Source: Fischerella sp. CENA71 (GTDB taxonomy: Bacteria; Cyanobacteriota; Cyanobacteriia; Cyanobacteriales; Nostocaceae). Taken from it: 64,000 nt of DNA. The notes under the pieces are model-generated. The model was not told the DNA's origin and made no database searches. It saw only the letters and a program-made list of their open reading frames with translations. Below are positions 40,377-49,231 of this stretch, one piece after another; the first letter of the stretch is position 1, and every line of letters begins with the position of its first letter. A program made the translations under genes and the position numbers. The DNA lies in the NCBI GenBank assembly GCA_024239075.1, contig JANBVI010000008.1, positions 176,038 to 240,037 of the forward strand, given 5' to 3'.

Positions 40377-42947
40377 ATGTCACAATTCAATCATTTTGTC
40401 AAGAAAGGACCAAGAGTGTATCGTTCCTTGGTTGTAACAGCGTTACTTGCCAATGGCATTTTCCAATTTGTTGCCCCTGTATTAGCTCAAAGTGCGCCTG
40501 CCGGTCAAACCATCAGTAACACGGCCACAGCAACCTACCAAGACCCTAATGGGCAAACACTCAACGCCACTTCTAACACAGTTATCGTTACAGTGGCAGA
40601 AGTCGCTGGTATTACAATCACAGGTAATGGTTTTGTAGATCAGAATCAGGGGACAGTAGTATCGGGTGACCAGCTCTACTATAACTTTACATTGAAGAAC
40701 GTTGGTAACGACCCCACGAAGTTCCACATTCCTGCCAGTAACAACGTAGCGATCACTGGTCCTGGTACAGTTGTCAGACTAGAATACAGCTTAGATGGTA
40801 CAAATAACTGGACGCCAATCAACGACGCCGATACACCTTCAATAGCTGCTGATGCTTCTATCTTCGTGCGTGCTGTTGTTACCGTTAATAATGGCGCTAC
40901 AGCTGCTCAACAAATTAGAGTTACTTTAGGTGATACTACTGGTAACCCTGGTACTCAGAACCAGCCACGAATCAACAATGTGGGTGACGTTTACACCGTA
41001 GATAATACAGCTCCTCTTCCACCTGGTGAAGTGGCTGGCAACCCTGCTAACGGTGTGCGTGAGGCTAGTGCTTTTGTAGACGCGACTGTCAATGCGTCAA
41101 GCTACACTTTTGCTACGATACTCAAGACACCCAATGGCATCAATGATGCTGGTACTGCAAAAGTCAATGATGACACACTAACTTATGGTCTGAGCCTGAG
41201 AGTAGAATCAGTTGATCCCACAGGCAAAGGCATTAACCCAGCAGCATTAACGGGTACGCTCATAAAAGGCTTGGCAGGACCTCGCATCTTAATCTCTGAT
41301 GCTATTCCCCTGAATACTCAACTGGCTGCTGTACCGACTAATGTACCATCTGGTTGGCAAGCGGTTTACACTACAGATCCCGTCAGTATCAATGCCAATG
41401 CTGCTACTTGGCAACTTCTCACTGCATCCACTGACTTGACGACAGTAACTCGCGTCGGTTTCGTCAACAACCCAGCCGCTAATCTCACTTCTGTTGCCCC
41501 AAATACAACAGTAACTGGATTCTCAATTCAGGTAAGAGTTAGGTCAACTTTTACTGGAACATCATTAAAGGTCAATAACATCGCTCAATTGTTTGGTCAG
41601 AGCAGTGGTATTGCAAATACAGATACCAATAACGATGGTATTCCTGATACCTATGTATATGACGAATCTGGTGACCAAAATCCCAGCAACTACAACGGTA
41701 CTACACCACCTGGGACAGATAATAATAACGATGGCCTTCCTGACGCCGAGCCAACCCCAATTGATGACGGTTATATTGCTAACGACACTGAGCTAGCCAA
41801 TGCTGGGACTGACCCTGGCAATAACCAAGGACAAGGTCCAGGTGGTGAGGCAAGCAGTACTATAGTGACACAAGTGACTGCCACAGTCCTAAATGGACCA
41901 GAAAACGCCCCAGATGCTATTGGTCCAGGTAATGATCCTAACACCGACTTCAGCAACAAATCTTCAGCAATCCCTGTGAATACAAAACCAGGAGCAACCA
42001 TAGATCCAGCGATTGTCACCTTCAATAATACGGTAAAAAATACTAGTACTCTCACAAACGATATCTCCCTGCTCCCTACCCCACCAGCTAATACTGCTGA
42101 TTTGCCAACAGGTACGACGGTAACTATTAGATACCAGAATCAGACAAAAGCATATACCTGGAACGGCACTCAATTCCTGGCTGGTGGTGCCCCAATTGAT
42201 GACACTACTGATTACATTACGATCGCTGATGTGCTTGCAAACGGCTCTATCAACTACTCTGTAGATGTGGATCTACCAAGTGGCACAAATCTCTCCACTG
42301 ACGATAATATCCTCAGAGGTTACCCAGTACCTATCACTGCCTTTGTTGATGATACAACCCCTGGTTTAAGTACAGAAACTGGCAAGAATACAACCATTCT
42401 TCGAGTTTACACAGGCTTCCTAAAACTGGTTAAAGAGTCCAGAGTCCTGCAAGGAACTGGTCCAGCTGTTGGAGCAGGCCAGGGTGACTTTAGCACAACA
42501 CCAGCTTATGATCCCGATGGTAATGGAGCATTGCCGTCTGTTGATCCCAATCCAAATGTTGCTGATGTGCCAAGAACACCCGCTCAAGGAAACGTTATTG
42601 AGTACCGGATTAGGTACAGGAACATTTCTGAAGCCCAGCCCACAGACGGAAATAATAACTTGGTTTTGACAGCCAACAACATTGTGATTACTGAAGATGG
42701 CGCGCTCTCTACTACTCCTGGGGATGGTCTGAACAACTGGGCAGTGGATAGCAATGGTGATGGTCAAATTGATACAAGCAACGTTGCAGGTTCAGCTAAT
42801 GATTCTGGTACTGCTACGATTCTTTTCTTCAACCAAAATACACCATCGGATACGAATAATGCCAATGTCACCAGGTATGTGGACAATGCAGGCAATATTG
42901 CACCTGGTGTGGAGCAAACGTTTAGCTTCCAACGCAGGGTGAACTAA
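40377..42947 (+). CDS. large secreted DUF11-type surface protein
   Basis: 856 residues. A basic start and hydrophobic stretch ending FVAPVLAQSAP is a signal peptide. The rest is Asn/Thr/Gly/Asp-rich beta-sandwich material of the DUF11/conserved-repeat type (ATATYQDPNGQTLNATSNTV, LYYNFTLKNVGNDPTKFH, VIEYRIRYRNISEAQP). Asp-rich stretches such as DTNNDGIPDTYVYDESGDQ and DNNNDGLPD resemble calcium-binding thrombospondin-3/dockerin-like loops. No transmembrane anchor is seen, so it is probably secreted or bound at the outer surface. First of five consecutive rightward secreted-protein genes. Exact role unknown. Confidence 0.8.
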   Translation: MSQFNHFVKKGPRVYRSLVVTALLANGIFQFVAPVLAQSAPAGQTISNTATATYQDPNGQTLNATSNTVIVTVAEVAGITITGNGFVDQNQGTVVSGDQLYYNFTLKNVGNDPTKFHIPASNNVAITGPGTVVRLEYSLDGTNNWTPINDADTPSIAADASIFVRAVVTVNNGATAAQQIRVTLGDTTGNPGTQNQPRINNVGDVYTVDNTAPLPPGEVAGNPANGVREASAFVDATVNASSYTFATILKTPNGINDAGTAKVNDDTLTYGLSLRVESVDPTGKGINPAALTGTLIKGLAGPRILISDAIPLNTQLAAVPTNVPSGWQAVYTTDPVSINANAATWQLLTASTDLTTVTRVGFVNNPAANLTSVAPNTTVTGFSIQVRVRSTFTGTSLKVNNIAQLFGQSSGIANTDTNNDGIPDTYVYDESGDQNPSNYNGTTPPGTDNNNDGLPDAEPTPIDDGYIANDTELANAGTDPGNNQGQGPGGEASSTIVTQVTATVLNGPENAPDAIGPGNDPNTDFSNKSSAIPVNTKPGATIDPAIVTFNNTVKNTSTLTNDISLLPTPPANTADLPTGTTVTIRYQNQTKAYTWNGTQFLAGGAPIDDTTDYITIADVLANGSINYSVDVDLPSGTNLSTDDNILRGYPVPITAFVDDTTPGLSTETGKNTTILRVYTGFLKLVKESRVLQGTGPAVGAGQGDFSTTPAYDPDGNGALPSVDPNPNVADVPRTPAQGNVIEYRIRYRNISEAQPTDGNNNLVLTANNIVITEDGALSTTPGDGLNNWAVDSNGDGQIDTSNVAGSANDSGTATILFFNQNTPSDTNNANVTRYVDNAGNIAPGVEQTFSFQRRVN

Positions 42948-42975
42948 AGTCAGCAGTTTCTCTAAGGGAAGCTAA

Positions 42976-43020
42976 GGGGGATCTTCCCTATATACACCGA
43001 TCCCCCACGCCTCCTTAAAA
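42976..43020 (+). repeat. GGGGGATC/GATCCCCC hairpin after the first surface-protein gene
   Basis: GGGGGATC (42976-42983) pairs with GATCCCCC (42999-43006), then CCTTAAAAAAGGGGG. This is a common cyanobacterial intergenic repeat and may attenuate transcription. Confidence 0.5.
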
Positions 43021-43077
43021 AAGGGGGCTAATTAACAATCAAAAATTTGGCAATTGAAGTTTAAAGAGGTTATTTAC

Positions 43078-43650
43078 ATGAAGCGTGTTTCTATTGCAAG
43101 TATAGGAGCGATCGCCTTAATTGCTACTCTGCCGTTTATAGGTGAAATTCCTGGAGTAGCAAATATCTGGCACTCAGGAAGTGCGATCGCGCAAAATACC
43201 CAACCCCAAGGACAAGTGCAGTTGCGTCTGGATGCAGAAAAGCAAATTGTGCAAAAGGATAAGCAGGGTAAGCAAAAGGTCGTCTGGCAGCCACTGCAAG
43301 GTAAAACTGTGGTGAATCCAGGAGATGTACTGCGTTATACAGTTAGTGGTGAAAACAAAGGCGATCGCCCAGTTAAGAATCTTACTATTAATCAACCCAT
43401 TCCTCAAGGAATGGTCTACAAGCTGAAATCTGCAAATGTAAATGTCAACAAAGGGGCAAAGATTACTTACAGCATTGATGGCGGACGCAGCTTTGTAGAA
43501 AATCCCACTGTTAAAGTCACCCTTCCTAACGGCAAAGTAGAAATTCGTCCTGCACCAGCCACAGCCTACACCCACATTCGCTTAGCTTTTGGTGAATCCA
43601 TCCCTGCGAAGACTACAGTCAAGGGGACTTATGAGGTACAAGTACGCTGA
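43078..43650 (+). CDS. small secreted DUF11-domain protein
   Basis: 190 residues from ATG at 43078 (MKRVSIASIGAIALIATLPF), which has AGAGG 9 nt upstream; a TTG at 43054 is less likely. A signal peptide ends near GSAIAQ. The mature part is one DUF11 beta-sandwich: VNPGDVLRYTVSGENKGDRPVKNLTINQPIPQGM, then a variable loop and a closing TTVKGTYEVQV. Single-domain DUF11 proteins of this form usually occur beside large DUF11 proteins in cyanobacteria and may be assembly subunits or pilin-like parts; this is inference from arrangement. Same strand as its neighbours. Confidence 0.8.
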   Translation: MKRVSIASIGAIALIATLPFIGEIPGVANIWHSGSAIAQNTQPQGQVQLRLDAEKQIVQKDKQGKQKVVWQPLQGKTVVNPGDVLRYTVSGENKGDRPVKNLTINQPIPQGMVYKLKSANVNVNKGAKITYSIDGGRSFVENPTVKVTLPNGKVEIRPAPATAYTHIRLAFGESIPAKTTVKGTYEVQVR

Positions 43651-43700
43651 GGAAAACAAGTTAGGAGTAGGGACTGGGGATTAGGAATTAAAAGAATTTA

Positions 43701-43812
43701 GGCGTTGCTGAATAAGGGGATGATTTAGGCTGACACGGAGACGGGGAGATGCGATGACACGGTGATTATTTTTTATGCAAATTCCAAAATCATCCCGCAA
43801 TTATGCAACGCC
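43701..43812. mobile_element. 112-bp MITE-like element with 8-bp target duplication
   Basis: The ends are GGCGTTGCTGAATAAGGGGA (from 43701) and, inverted, GGCGTTGCATAATTGCGGGA (from 43812); the arms are about 27 bp and mostly identical. AGAATTTA stands directly on both sides (43693-43700 and 43813-43820), a perfect 8-bp target-site duplication. No protein is encoded; the centre holds GACACGGAGACGGGGAG repeat units. It must have been moved by a transposase supplied in trans. Confidence 0.85.
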
Positions 43813-43977
43813 AGAATTTATAACTATGTGTTTTTCCCAGTCTCCACCCCCTTGATGTAGACATTTCCCATCATTAGCAGTCTAAGTATTTTAACGGTTG
43901 CCGATTTGACAGCTTCACGCTGTGAAATTTGTCACTGCCAGAACCCGAACCGTAAAGTTAAATAGGAGAAAAGCTCA

Positions 43978-45504
43978 GTGCGCCGTCAAAAGTCGCGACG
44001 CCAGATTTATATGTGCAATAGCTGGTTCCAGCGGTTAACGGCAACCGTTTTGGTCACAAGTCTTTTGCACAGTTCCTTACCTGGGAAAGCCCAACAAGCT
44101 AATAACAAGGTTGCGTCTTTCGCGAATCAAGCTAGTTATACTTATTCAGATCCAACTAGTAATACATTTCAAGGTACCACTGGCCAGATCGAAGTCGGCT
44201 CTGGTCCATTAATTGACCCCTTAGGGCGAATTTTAGGTTGCGGGAACGAAATTTTACCTGACTATACAGGCTTTTCTGTCGGTTTGTACGAACCTAACCC
44301 CAACGATCCAACAGGAACAGAACTGGGAAATTTGGTTCCTCTGACTCGGACAGAGGTGCCTGATATTCCTAACAACAAGATTCCTATTGGAAAAGCACCG
44401 AATACCGAGAATAGCAACCCTTACTTTGTTACCAATAATCCTGCGGGTGCATACAATTTCCTATTCGATGCAGACAAGGGCCAAACCAATATAGGTAGAA
44501 GCTATATTCTTGTAATTAATGCACCGCCGAATTCGATTTATAGCCAACGGCGCATCAAAATTGAAATCCTTGGAAACACAGACGTCAACAATAATACTGT
44601 TGTCCGGTATGTTGCGACTTCTTTGGATGGTCAGGCAATCAATCGCACAGGCGAAACCAGGGTAGAGAACACAGAGGTTTTAGTCGAAAATGCTGAACTT
44701 CAGGGACTGGACTTATTAGCATTTAATTTAAGCACAAATCTGTGTCAACCCAGCCAGGTGCAGATTATCAAAACAGGCGATCGCGCTACTGCTGAACCCG
44801 GAGATACGGTCATTTACCGCATTTCTGTGAGGAATTTGGTTGATGTCAATTTAAACAATGTAGTTGTTAGTGACAACTTACCCTTGGGATTCAACTTCTT
44901 GCCCAATTCTATTCGGGGAGAAATTGACGGTCAGCCTGTCACTATCACCTCAGAACGCAATGGAGCCACAGTCACATTCAGGACAGACGCTACTATCCAG
45001 CCAGAGAAAGTCCTGAATATTGCCTACGCTACCCAACTAACGCCTGACTCTGTACGGGGTACAGGTCGTAATAGTGCGATCGTCAACTTGCAACGAGCCG
45101 ATAACGGTTTTAGCACCAAGGATGGCCCCGCAACCCACCAGTTGAAAATTCGACCAGGAATTGTCTCTGACTGCGGCACCATTATTGGTCGCGTGTTTGT
45201 GGATAAGAACTTTGACGGGGAACAGCAGTCTGGTGAGCCTGGAGTGCCCAATGCAGTGATTTTTATGGAAGATGGCAACCGCATCACCACAGACCCCAAA
45301 GGTTTGTTCTCTCTAGCCAATGTCTTACCTGGAAGCCATACAGGTGTACTAGACCTCAGCAGCCTACGCGGTTATAGCCTAGCTCCCAATAAAAAATTCC
45401 GCGAACGCAATAGCCAATCTCGCCTCGTGCGTTTAGAGCCTGGTGGCATCGTACGCATGAATTTCGCAGTCACCCGCACATTCCAGGAGCCAGTCAAGAA
45501 ATGA
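43978..45504 (+). CDS. secreted DUF11/SdrD-like protein
   Basis: 508 residues from GTG at 43978, preceded by AGGAGA. A signal sequence (about 15-38) is followed by a beta-rich N-terminal domain (NQASYTYSDPTSNTFQGTT), a DUF11 domain at about 262-350 (AEPGDTVIYRISVRNLVDVNLNNVVVSD) and a C-terminal carboxypeptidase-regulatory-like/SdrD-B domain (GRVFVDKNFDGEQQSGEPGVPNAV...TDPKGLFSLANVLPGSH). Its stop overlaps the start of the barrel gene (45501), so the two are translationally coupled and probably interact, for instance as a periplasmic or surface partner of the barrel. Confidence 0.8.
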   Translation: MRRQKSRRQIYMCNSWFQRLTATVLVTSLLHSSLPGKAQQANNKVASFANQASYTYSDPTSNTFQGTTGQIEVGSGPLIDPLGRILGCGNEILPDYTGFSVGLYEPNPNDPTGTELGNLVPLTRTEVPDIPNNKIPIGKAPNTENSNPYFVTNNPAGAYNFLFDADKGQTNIGRSYILVINAPPNSIYSQRRIKIEILGNTDVNNNTVVRYVATSLDGQAINRTGETRVENTEVLVENAELQGLDLLAFNLSTNLCQPSQVQIIKTGDRATAEPGDTVIYRISVRNLVDVNLNNVVVSDNLPLGFNFLPNSIRGEIDGQPVTITSERNGATVTFRTDATIQPEKVLNIAYATQLTPDSVRGTGRNSAIVNLQRADNGFSTKDGPATHQLKIRPGIVSDCGTIIGRVFVDKNFDGEQQSGEPGVPNAVIFMEDGNRITTDPKGLFSLANVLPGSHTGVLDLSSLRGYSLAPNKKFRERNSQSRLVRLEPGGIVRMNFAVTRTFQEPVKK

Positions 45505-48500
45505 AACGCAGACTGCATCGTCCAACTAGTTTCAAACTTAGCTTGCTGGGGGTTGTGGCATTTACTGCCAGCTTGGTTGCCTATGCAACCGTAGTCAAAG
45601 CCGAATTTCTTGAGCAACTAAAGACTCAAGCAGCAGCCAATACCAAGTTAACCACAGAATTACGGCAAAGAACAGCAACTGAGGACAAGAAAACAAAGCG
45701 AAAAAATGAGATTTCCTCTCTCTCTCCCAAGTTTTCAATTTCCCAAGCCTCCTCAACAGCAATCAAAATCCTCGCACCAACAGCTGATACAGTTCTAGAT
45801 GGTTCTACTACAACGGTAACGTTGCAATTTCGCGCCGGCAATCAAATAGAATTGTGGGTGAATGGTGCATTAGTAGAGACCTCCTTAATTGGACGCACAG
45901 AAACTGATACCAATACCAAGCTAGTAACACAGACATGGTTCGGTGTTTCCTTAAAAGAAGGAGAAAACATCATCACTGCACAGGTTGTGGGTGCGACAGA
46001 ACCACCTGTGACAATACGGGTAGTGGCCCGGGGAGCGCCGAAGCAACTCACACTAAAAACGCTTGAGGCTCGTATCCCGGCGGATGCACGTTCCACGGCA
46101 ACAATTCGGGGTCAACTCATTGATGAAAATGGCAATCTCACTAACCAAGATGCTGTTGTTACCTTAATATCCACTGCTGGTGAGTTTGTTGGGGAAGACT
46201 TCAAACCCGATCAACCAGGATTTCAGGTCGAGGCAAAGGCAGGGGAATTCACAGCAAATCTGCGGTCAGACTTGAAGGCACAAACTGTGCGAATTCAGGC
46301 AACTACCAGTGATTTAGAAGCTTTTACCCAACTGCAATTTGAAACGGCACTACGTCCTAGTTTGGTCACTGGGGTAGTAGATTTGCGTTTGGGCGCTAGA
46401 GGTACAAATTATTATGGTAGTTTCCGTGATTTCTTGCGTCCTGATGAAGATAACAAAACGCAATTAGATTTTCATTCAGCGATATTTGCTACTGGAACCA
46501 TCGGCGAGTGGTTGTTTACAGGTGCATACAACAGTTCTCGCAGCCTCAACGAAGACTGCAATTGTGATAATCGGCTGTTTAGAAGTTATCAATTTAGTGA
46601 GCAAAACTATCCTGTTTACGGCGATAGCTCCAGAGTTGATGTCGTCGCTCCTTCAATTGACAGCGTATTTCTACGTTTTGAGCGCTCGACTGGCATTCTT
46701 GGAGCTACTCCTGATTATGCCATGTGGGGTGACTACAACACTGAAGAATTTGCTCGTTCATCGCAGCAATTTACTGCTATCACTCGTCAACTCCACGGTT
46801 TTAAAGCCAATTACAACTTGGGAAATCTACAAATTACAGGTTTCTATGGCAACAATCTAGAAGGGTTTCAACGGGATACCATTGCTCCAGATGGCACTAG
46901 CGGCTTTTACTTTCTTTCCCGGCGAATACTGGTTCCAGGTAGTGAAAATGTTTTTATTGAGTTAGAAGAACTCAATCGCCCTGGTACTGTATTGGATCGC
47001 AAACAGCTCAACCGAGGCTCAGATTACGAAATAGATTACGATCGCGGTACTTTATTATTCCGCGAACCGATTCTTCGCACCGATATCGATCAAACTGGAC
47101 AAGTATTGGTACGTCGAATTGTTGTGACCTACCAATACGACAGCCAAGACTCTGACAGTAATATCTTTGCTGGTCGCCTGCAATATAATCTTTCCCGCAA
47201 AGCCAATAACGAAAGTTGGATCGGAACAACTTTTGTACAAGAAAATCAGGGGGTGCGTGACTTTCAACTCTACGGTGCAGATGCGCTGATTGCTTTGGGT
47301 GACAAGGGCAAGTTAATTGTAGAATATGCCCATTCTTCCAATGATTCTGAACTCATAGGAAAGGTCAGTGGCAGTGCTTATCGCTTGGAAGCTGAGGGAC
47401 AGATTGCCAAGAATATTCAAGGTCGCGCCTATTATCGCTATGCCGATACGGGCTTTGCTAATAATGCAACTGTCAGCTTTGTACCAGGACAAACCCGCTA
47501 TGGTGCACAAGTTACAGGCAGACTGACATCAACTACAAATGTGCGGGTACAATACGACCACGAAAATAATTTTGGCATTGCACCCCAACCACTGGATACA
47601 TTTGAAGAACTGTTTGCACCACGTTCGGAAGCGACACCTGGCAGCAAAGTGGATAATTCACTGACGACGATTTCTGCTGGGATTCAACAACGCTTCGGTA
47701 GTACCACACTCGATATGGATTGGATTCATCGCGATCGAGAAGACCGCATTCCCGGTAATGCCTTGAGTAGCAGTTCCGATCAGTTGCGATCGCGCCTCAC
47801 TTTCCCCATAGCCGAAAAGTTGACTTTCCTGGCCCAAAATGAACTTACCTTATCTTCTGAGGCTGATACTGTTTACCCAGACCGCACTATTTTAGGGCTG
47901 AATTGGGCTGCATTACCTGGTGTCAATTTCACTCTTGCTCAACAGTTTTACTCTAGCGGTGAGTTTGGTGGTAACTCAATCACCAGCTTAAGTATTAACG
48001 GTGAACACAAACTCGGCTCAGATACCACTTTGACCGGTCGTTACTCGATTTTGGGTGGTGCGAATGAAGTTACTACCCAAGGTGCAATTGGTCTGAATAA
48101 TCGCTGGACTATTGCTCCTGGTTTGCGGTTGAACCTAGCTTATGAACACATCTTTGGTGGCTTCTATGGTCGGACTGCGGCAGGACAGCAATATGCCCAA
48201 CCCTTTGCCATTGGTCAAACTGCCTCTTCTCTCGGGTTTAGTGATGGCGATAGCTACAGTGTTGGGCTGGAATACACTAATAGTAAAGAGTTTCAGGGTA
48301 GTGTCCGCTACGAGCATCGCACCTCTTCTAGCGGTTCTAACACCGTCATCTCAGCAGCAGCTACTGGTAAAATTTCTCCGGCTCTCACCGCTTTGGTACG
48401 CTATCAACAGGCAAACTCTTCCAATCAAAAGCTTTCAGGACTAGGAGATACAGTTAACTTAAAGGTGGGTTTAGCCTACCGCGACCCCAATAACGATAAA

Positions 48501-49058
48501 TTTAATGCTTTATTGCGTTATGAATATCGCCAAAATCCGTCGGTCATTCCTGACACTCTCCTGTTAGGCAGTGGTACGGGTTCTAATGACCATACGTTTG
48601 CCGTAGAAGGCATCTATGCCCCTAACTGGCAATGGGAATTCTACGGTAAGTATGCCTTGCGTAACAGCACGTCTTACTTAGCTGACGATTTAGTCGGCAC
48701 TAGTTCAGTCAATCTGGCACAATTGCGAGCTACCTATCGCTTGGGATACAGCATGGATTTGGTAGGTGAGGCTCGCTGGATCGGTCAATCAGACTATACG
48801 GAAACTGGCTTCGTGCTTGAAACAGGCTACTACCTGACTCCTAACCTACGAGTTGCTGCTGGATATGTTTTTGGTAATGTTGATGACCGAGATTTTTCAG
48901 GTACGCGATCGGCTGGAGGACCGTATTTAGGGTTAACACTGAAGCTCAACGAATTGTTTGATGGCTTTGGACTGCAAAATAATCCTCCAAGCCAACAAGA
49001 AGTATCTATGCGGAAAACCCTTTTGCAGAAACTAAAAAAGCCAAAGGCTCTGAAATAG
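45501..49058 (+). CDS. large outer-membrane beta-barrel protein with Ig-like N-terminal domains
   Basis: 1185 residues. A signal peptide (LLGVVAFTASLVAYATVVKA) is followed by an Ig-like domain (about 85-190) and a Big/invasin-like domain (about 190-280, DENGNLTNQDAVVTLISTAGEF). From about 290 to 1165 the sequence alternates short polar and aromatic-hydrophobic strands with Gly turns (YGSFRDFLRP, YNLGNLQITGFYGNN, YGAQVTGRLTSTTNVRVQYDHE), the pattern of a many-stranded barrel. Its end (GGPYLGLTLKLNEL) may be the last strand, but a tail of about 28 residues follows, so no terminal aromatic residue is seen. Probable anchor or export channel for the neighbouring surface proteins; no named family recognised. 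Confidence 0.8.
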   Translation: MKRRLHRPTSFKLSLLGVVAFTASLVAYATVVKAEFLEQLKTQAAANTKLTTELRQRTATEDKKTKRKNEISSLSPKFSISQASSTAIKILAPTADTVLDGSTTTVTLQFRAGNQIELWVNGALVETSLIGRTETDTNTKLVTQTWFGVSLKEGENIITAQVVGATEPPVTIRVVARGAPKQLTLKTLEARIPADARSTATIRGQLIDENGNLTNQDAVVTLISTAGEFVGEDFKPDQPGFQVEAKAGEFTANLRSDLKAQTVRIQATTSDLEAFTQLQFETALRPSLVTGVVDLRLGARGTNYYGSFRDFLRPDEDNKTQLDFHSAIFATGTIGEWLFTGAYNSSRSLNEDCNCDNRLFRSYQFSEQNYPVYGDSSRVDVVAPSIDSVFLRFERSTGILGATPDYAMWGDYNTEEFARSSQQFTAITRQLHGFKANYNLGNLQITGFYGNNLEGFQRDTIAPDGTSGFYFLSRRILVPGSENVFIELEELNRPGTVLDRKQLNRGSDYEIDYDRGTLLFREPILRTDIDQTGQVLVRRIVVTYQYDSQDSDSNIFAGRLQYNLSRKANNESWIGTTFVQENQGVRDFQLYGADALIALGDKGKLIVEYAHSSNDSELIGKVSGSAYRLEAEGQIAKNIQGRAYYRYADTGFANNATVSFVPGQTRYGAQVTGRLTSTTNVRVQYDHENNFGIAPQPLDTFEELFAPRSEATPGSKVDNSLTTISAGIQQRFGSTTLDMDWIHRDREDRIPGNALSSSSDQLRSRLTFPIAEKLTFLAQNELTLSSEADTVYPDRTILGLNWAALPGVNFTLAQQFYSSGEFGGNSITSLSINGEHKLGSDTTLTGRYSILGGANEVTTQGAIGLNNRWTIAPGLRLNLAYEHIFGGFYGRTAAGQQYAQPFAIGQTASSLGFSDGDSYSVGLEYTNSKEFQGSVRYEHRTSSSGSNTVISAAATGKISPALTALVRYQQANSSNQKLSGLGDTVNLKVGLAYRDPNNDKFNALLRYEYRQNPSVIPDTLLLGSGTGSNDHTFAVEGIYAPNWQWEFYGKYALRNSTSYLADDLVGTSSVNLAQLRATYRLGYSMDLVGEARWIGQSDYTETGFVLETGYYLTPNLRVAAGYVFGNVDDRDFSGTRSAGGPYLGLTLKLNELFDGFGLQNNPPSQQEVSMRKTLLQKLKKPKALK

Positions 49059-49231
49059 AGAAGTGAGAGATGAATAAATTATCACTTTTATATATGCGTA
49101 ATTTTACTAAGTCATTACATACGGAAGCGATCGCCAATGCCTGCAACCACTCTTCTCTACACTGGAAAAATTGGCTTTGTGCAATGCATAGCAGCAAATC
49201 AGTAGCTTTGTCAGGTATTTAGGCAAATTAT

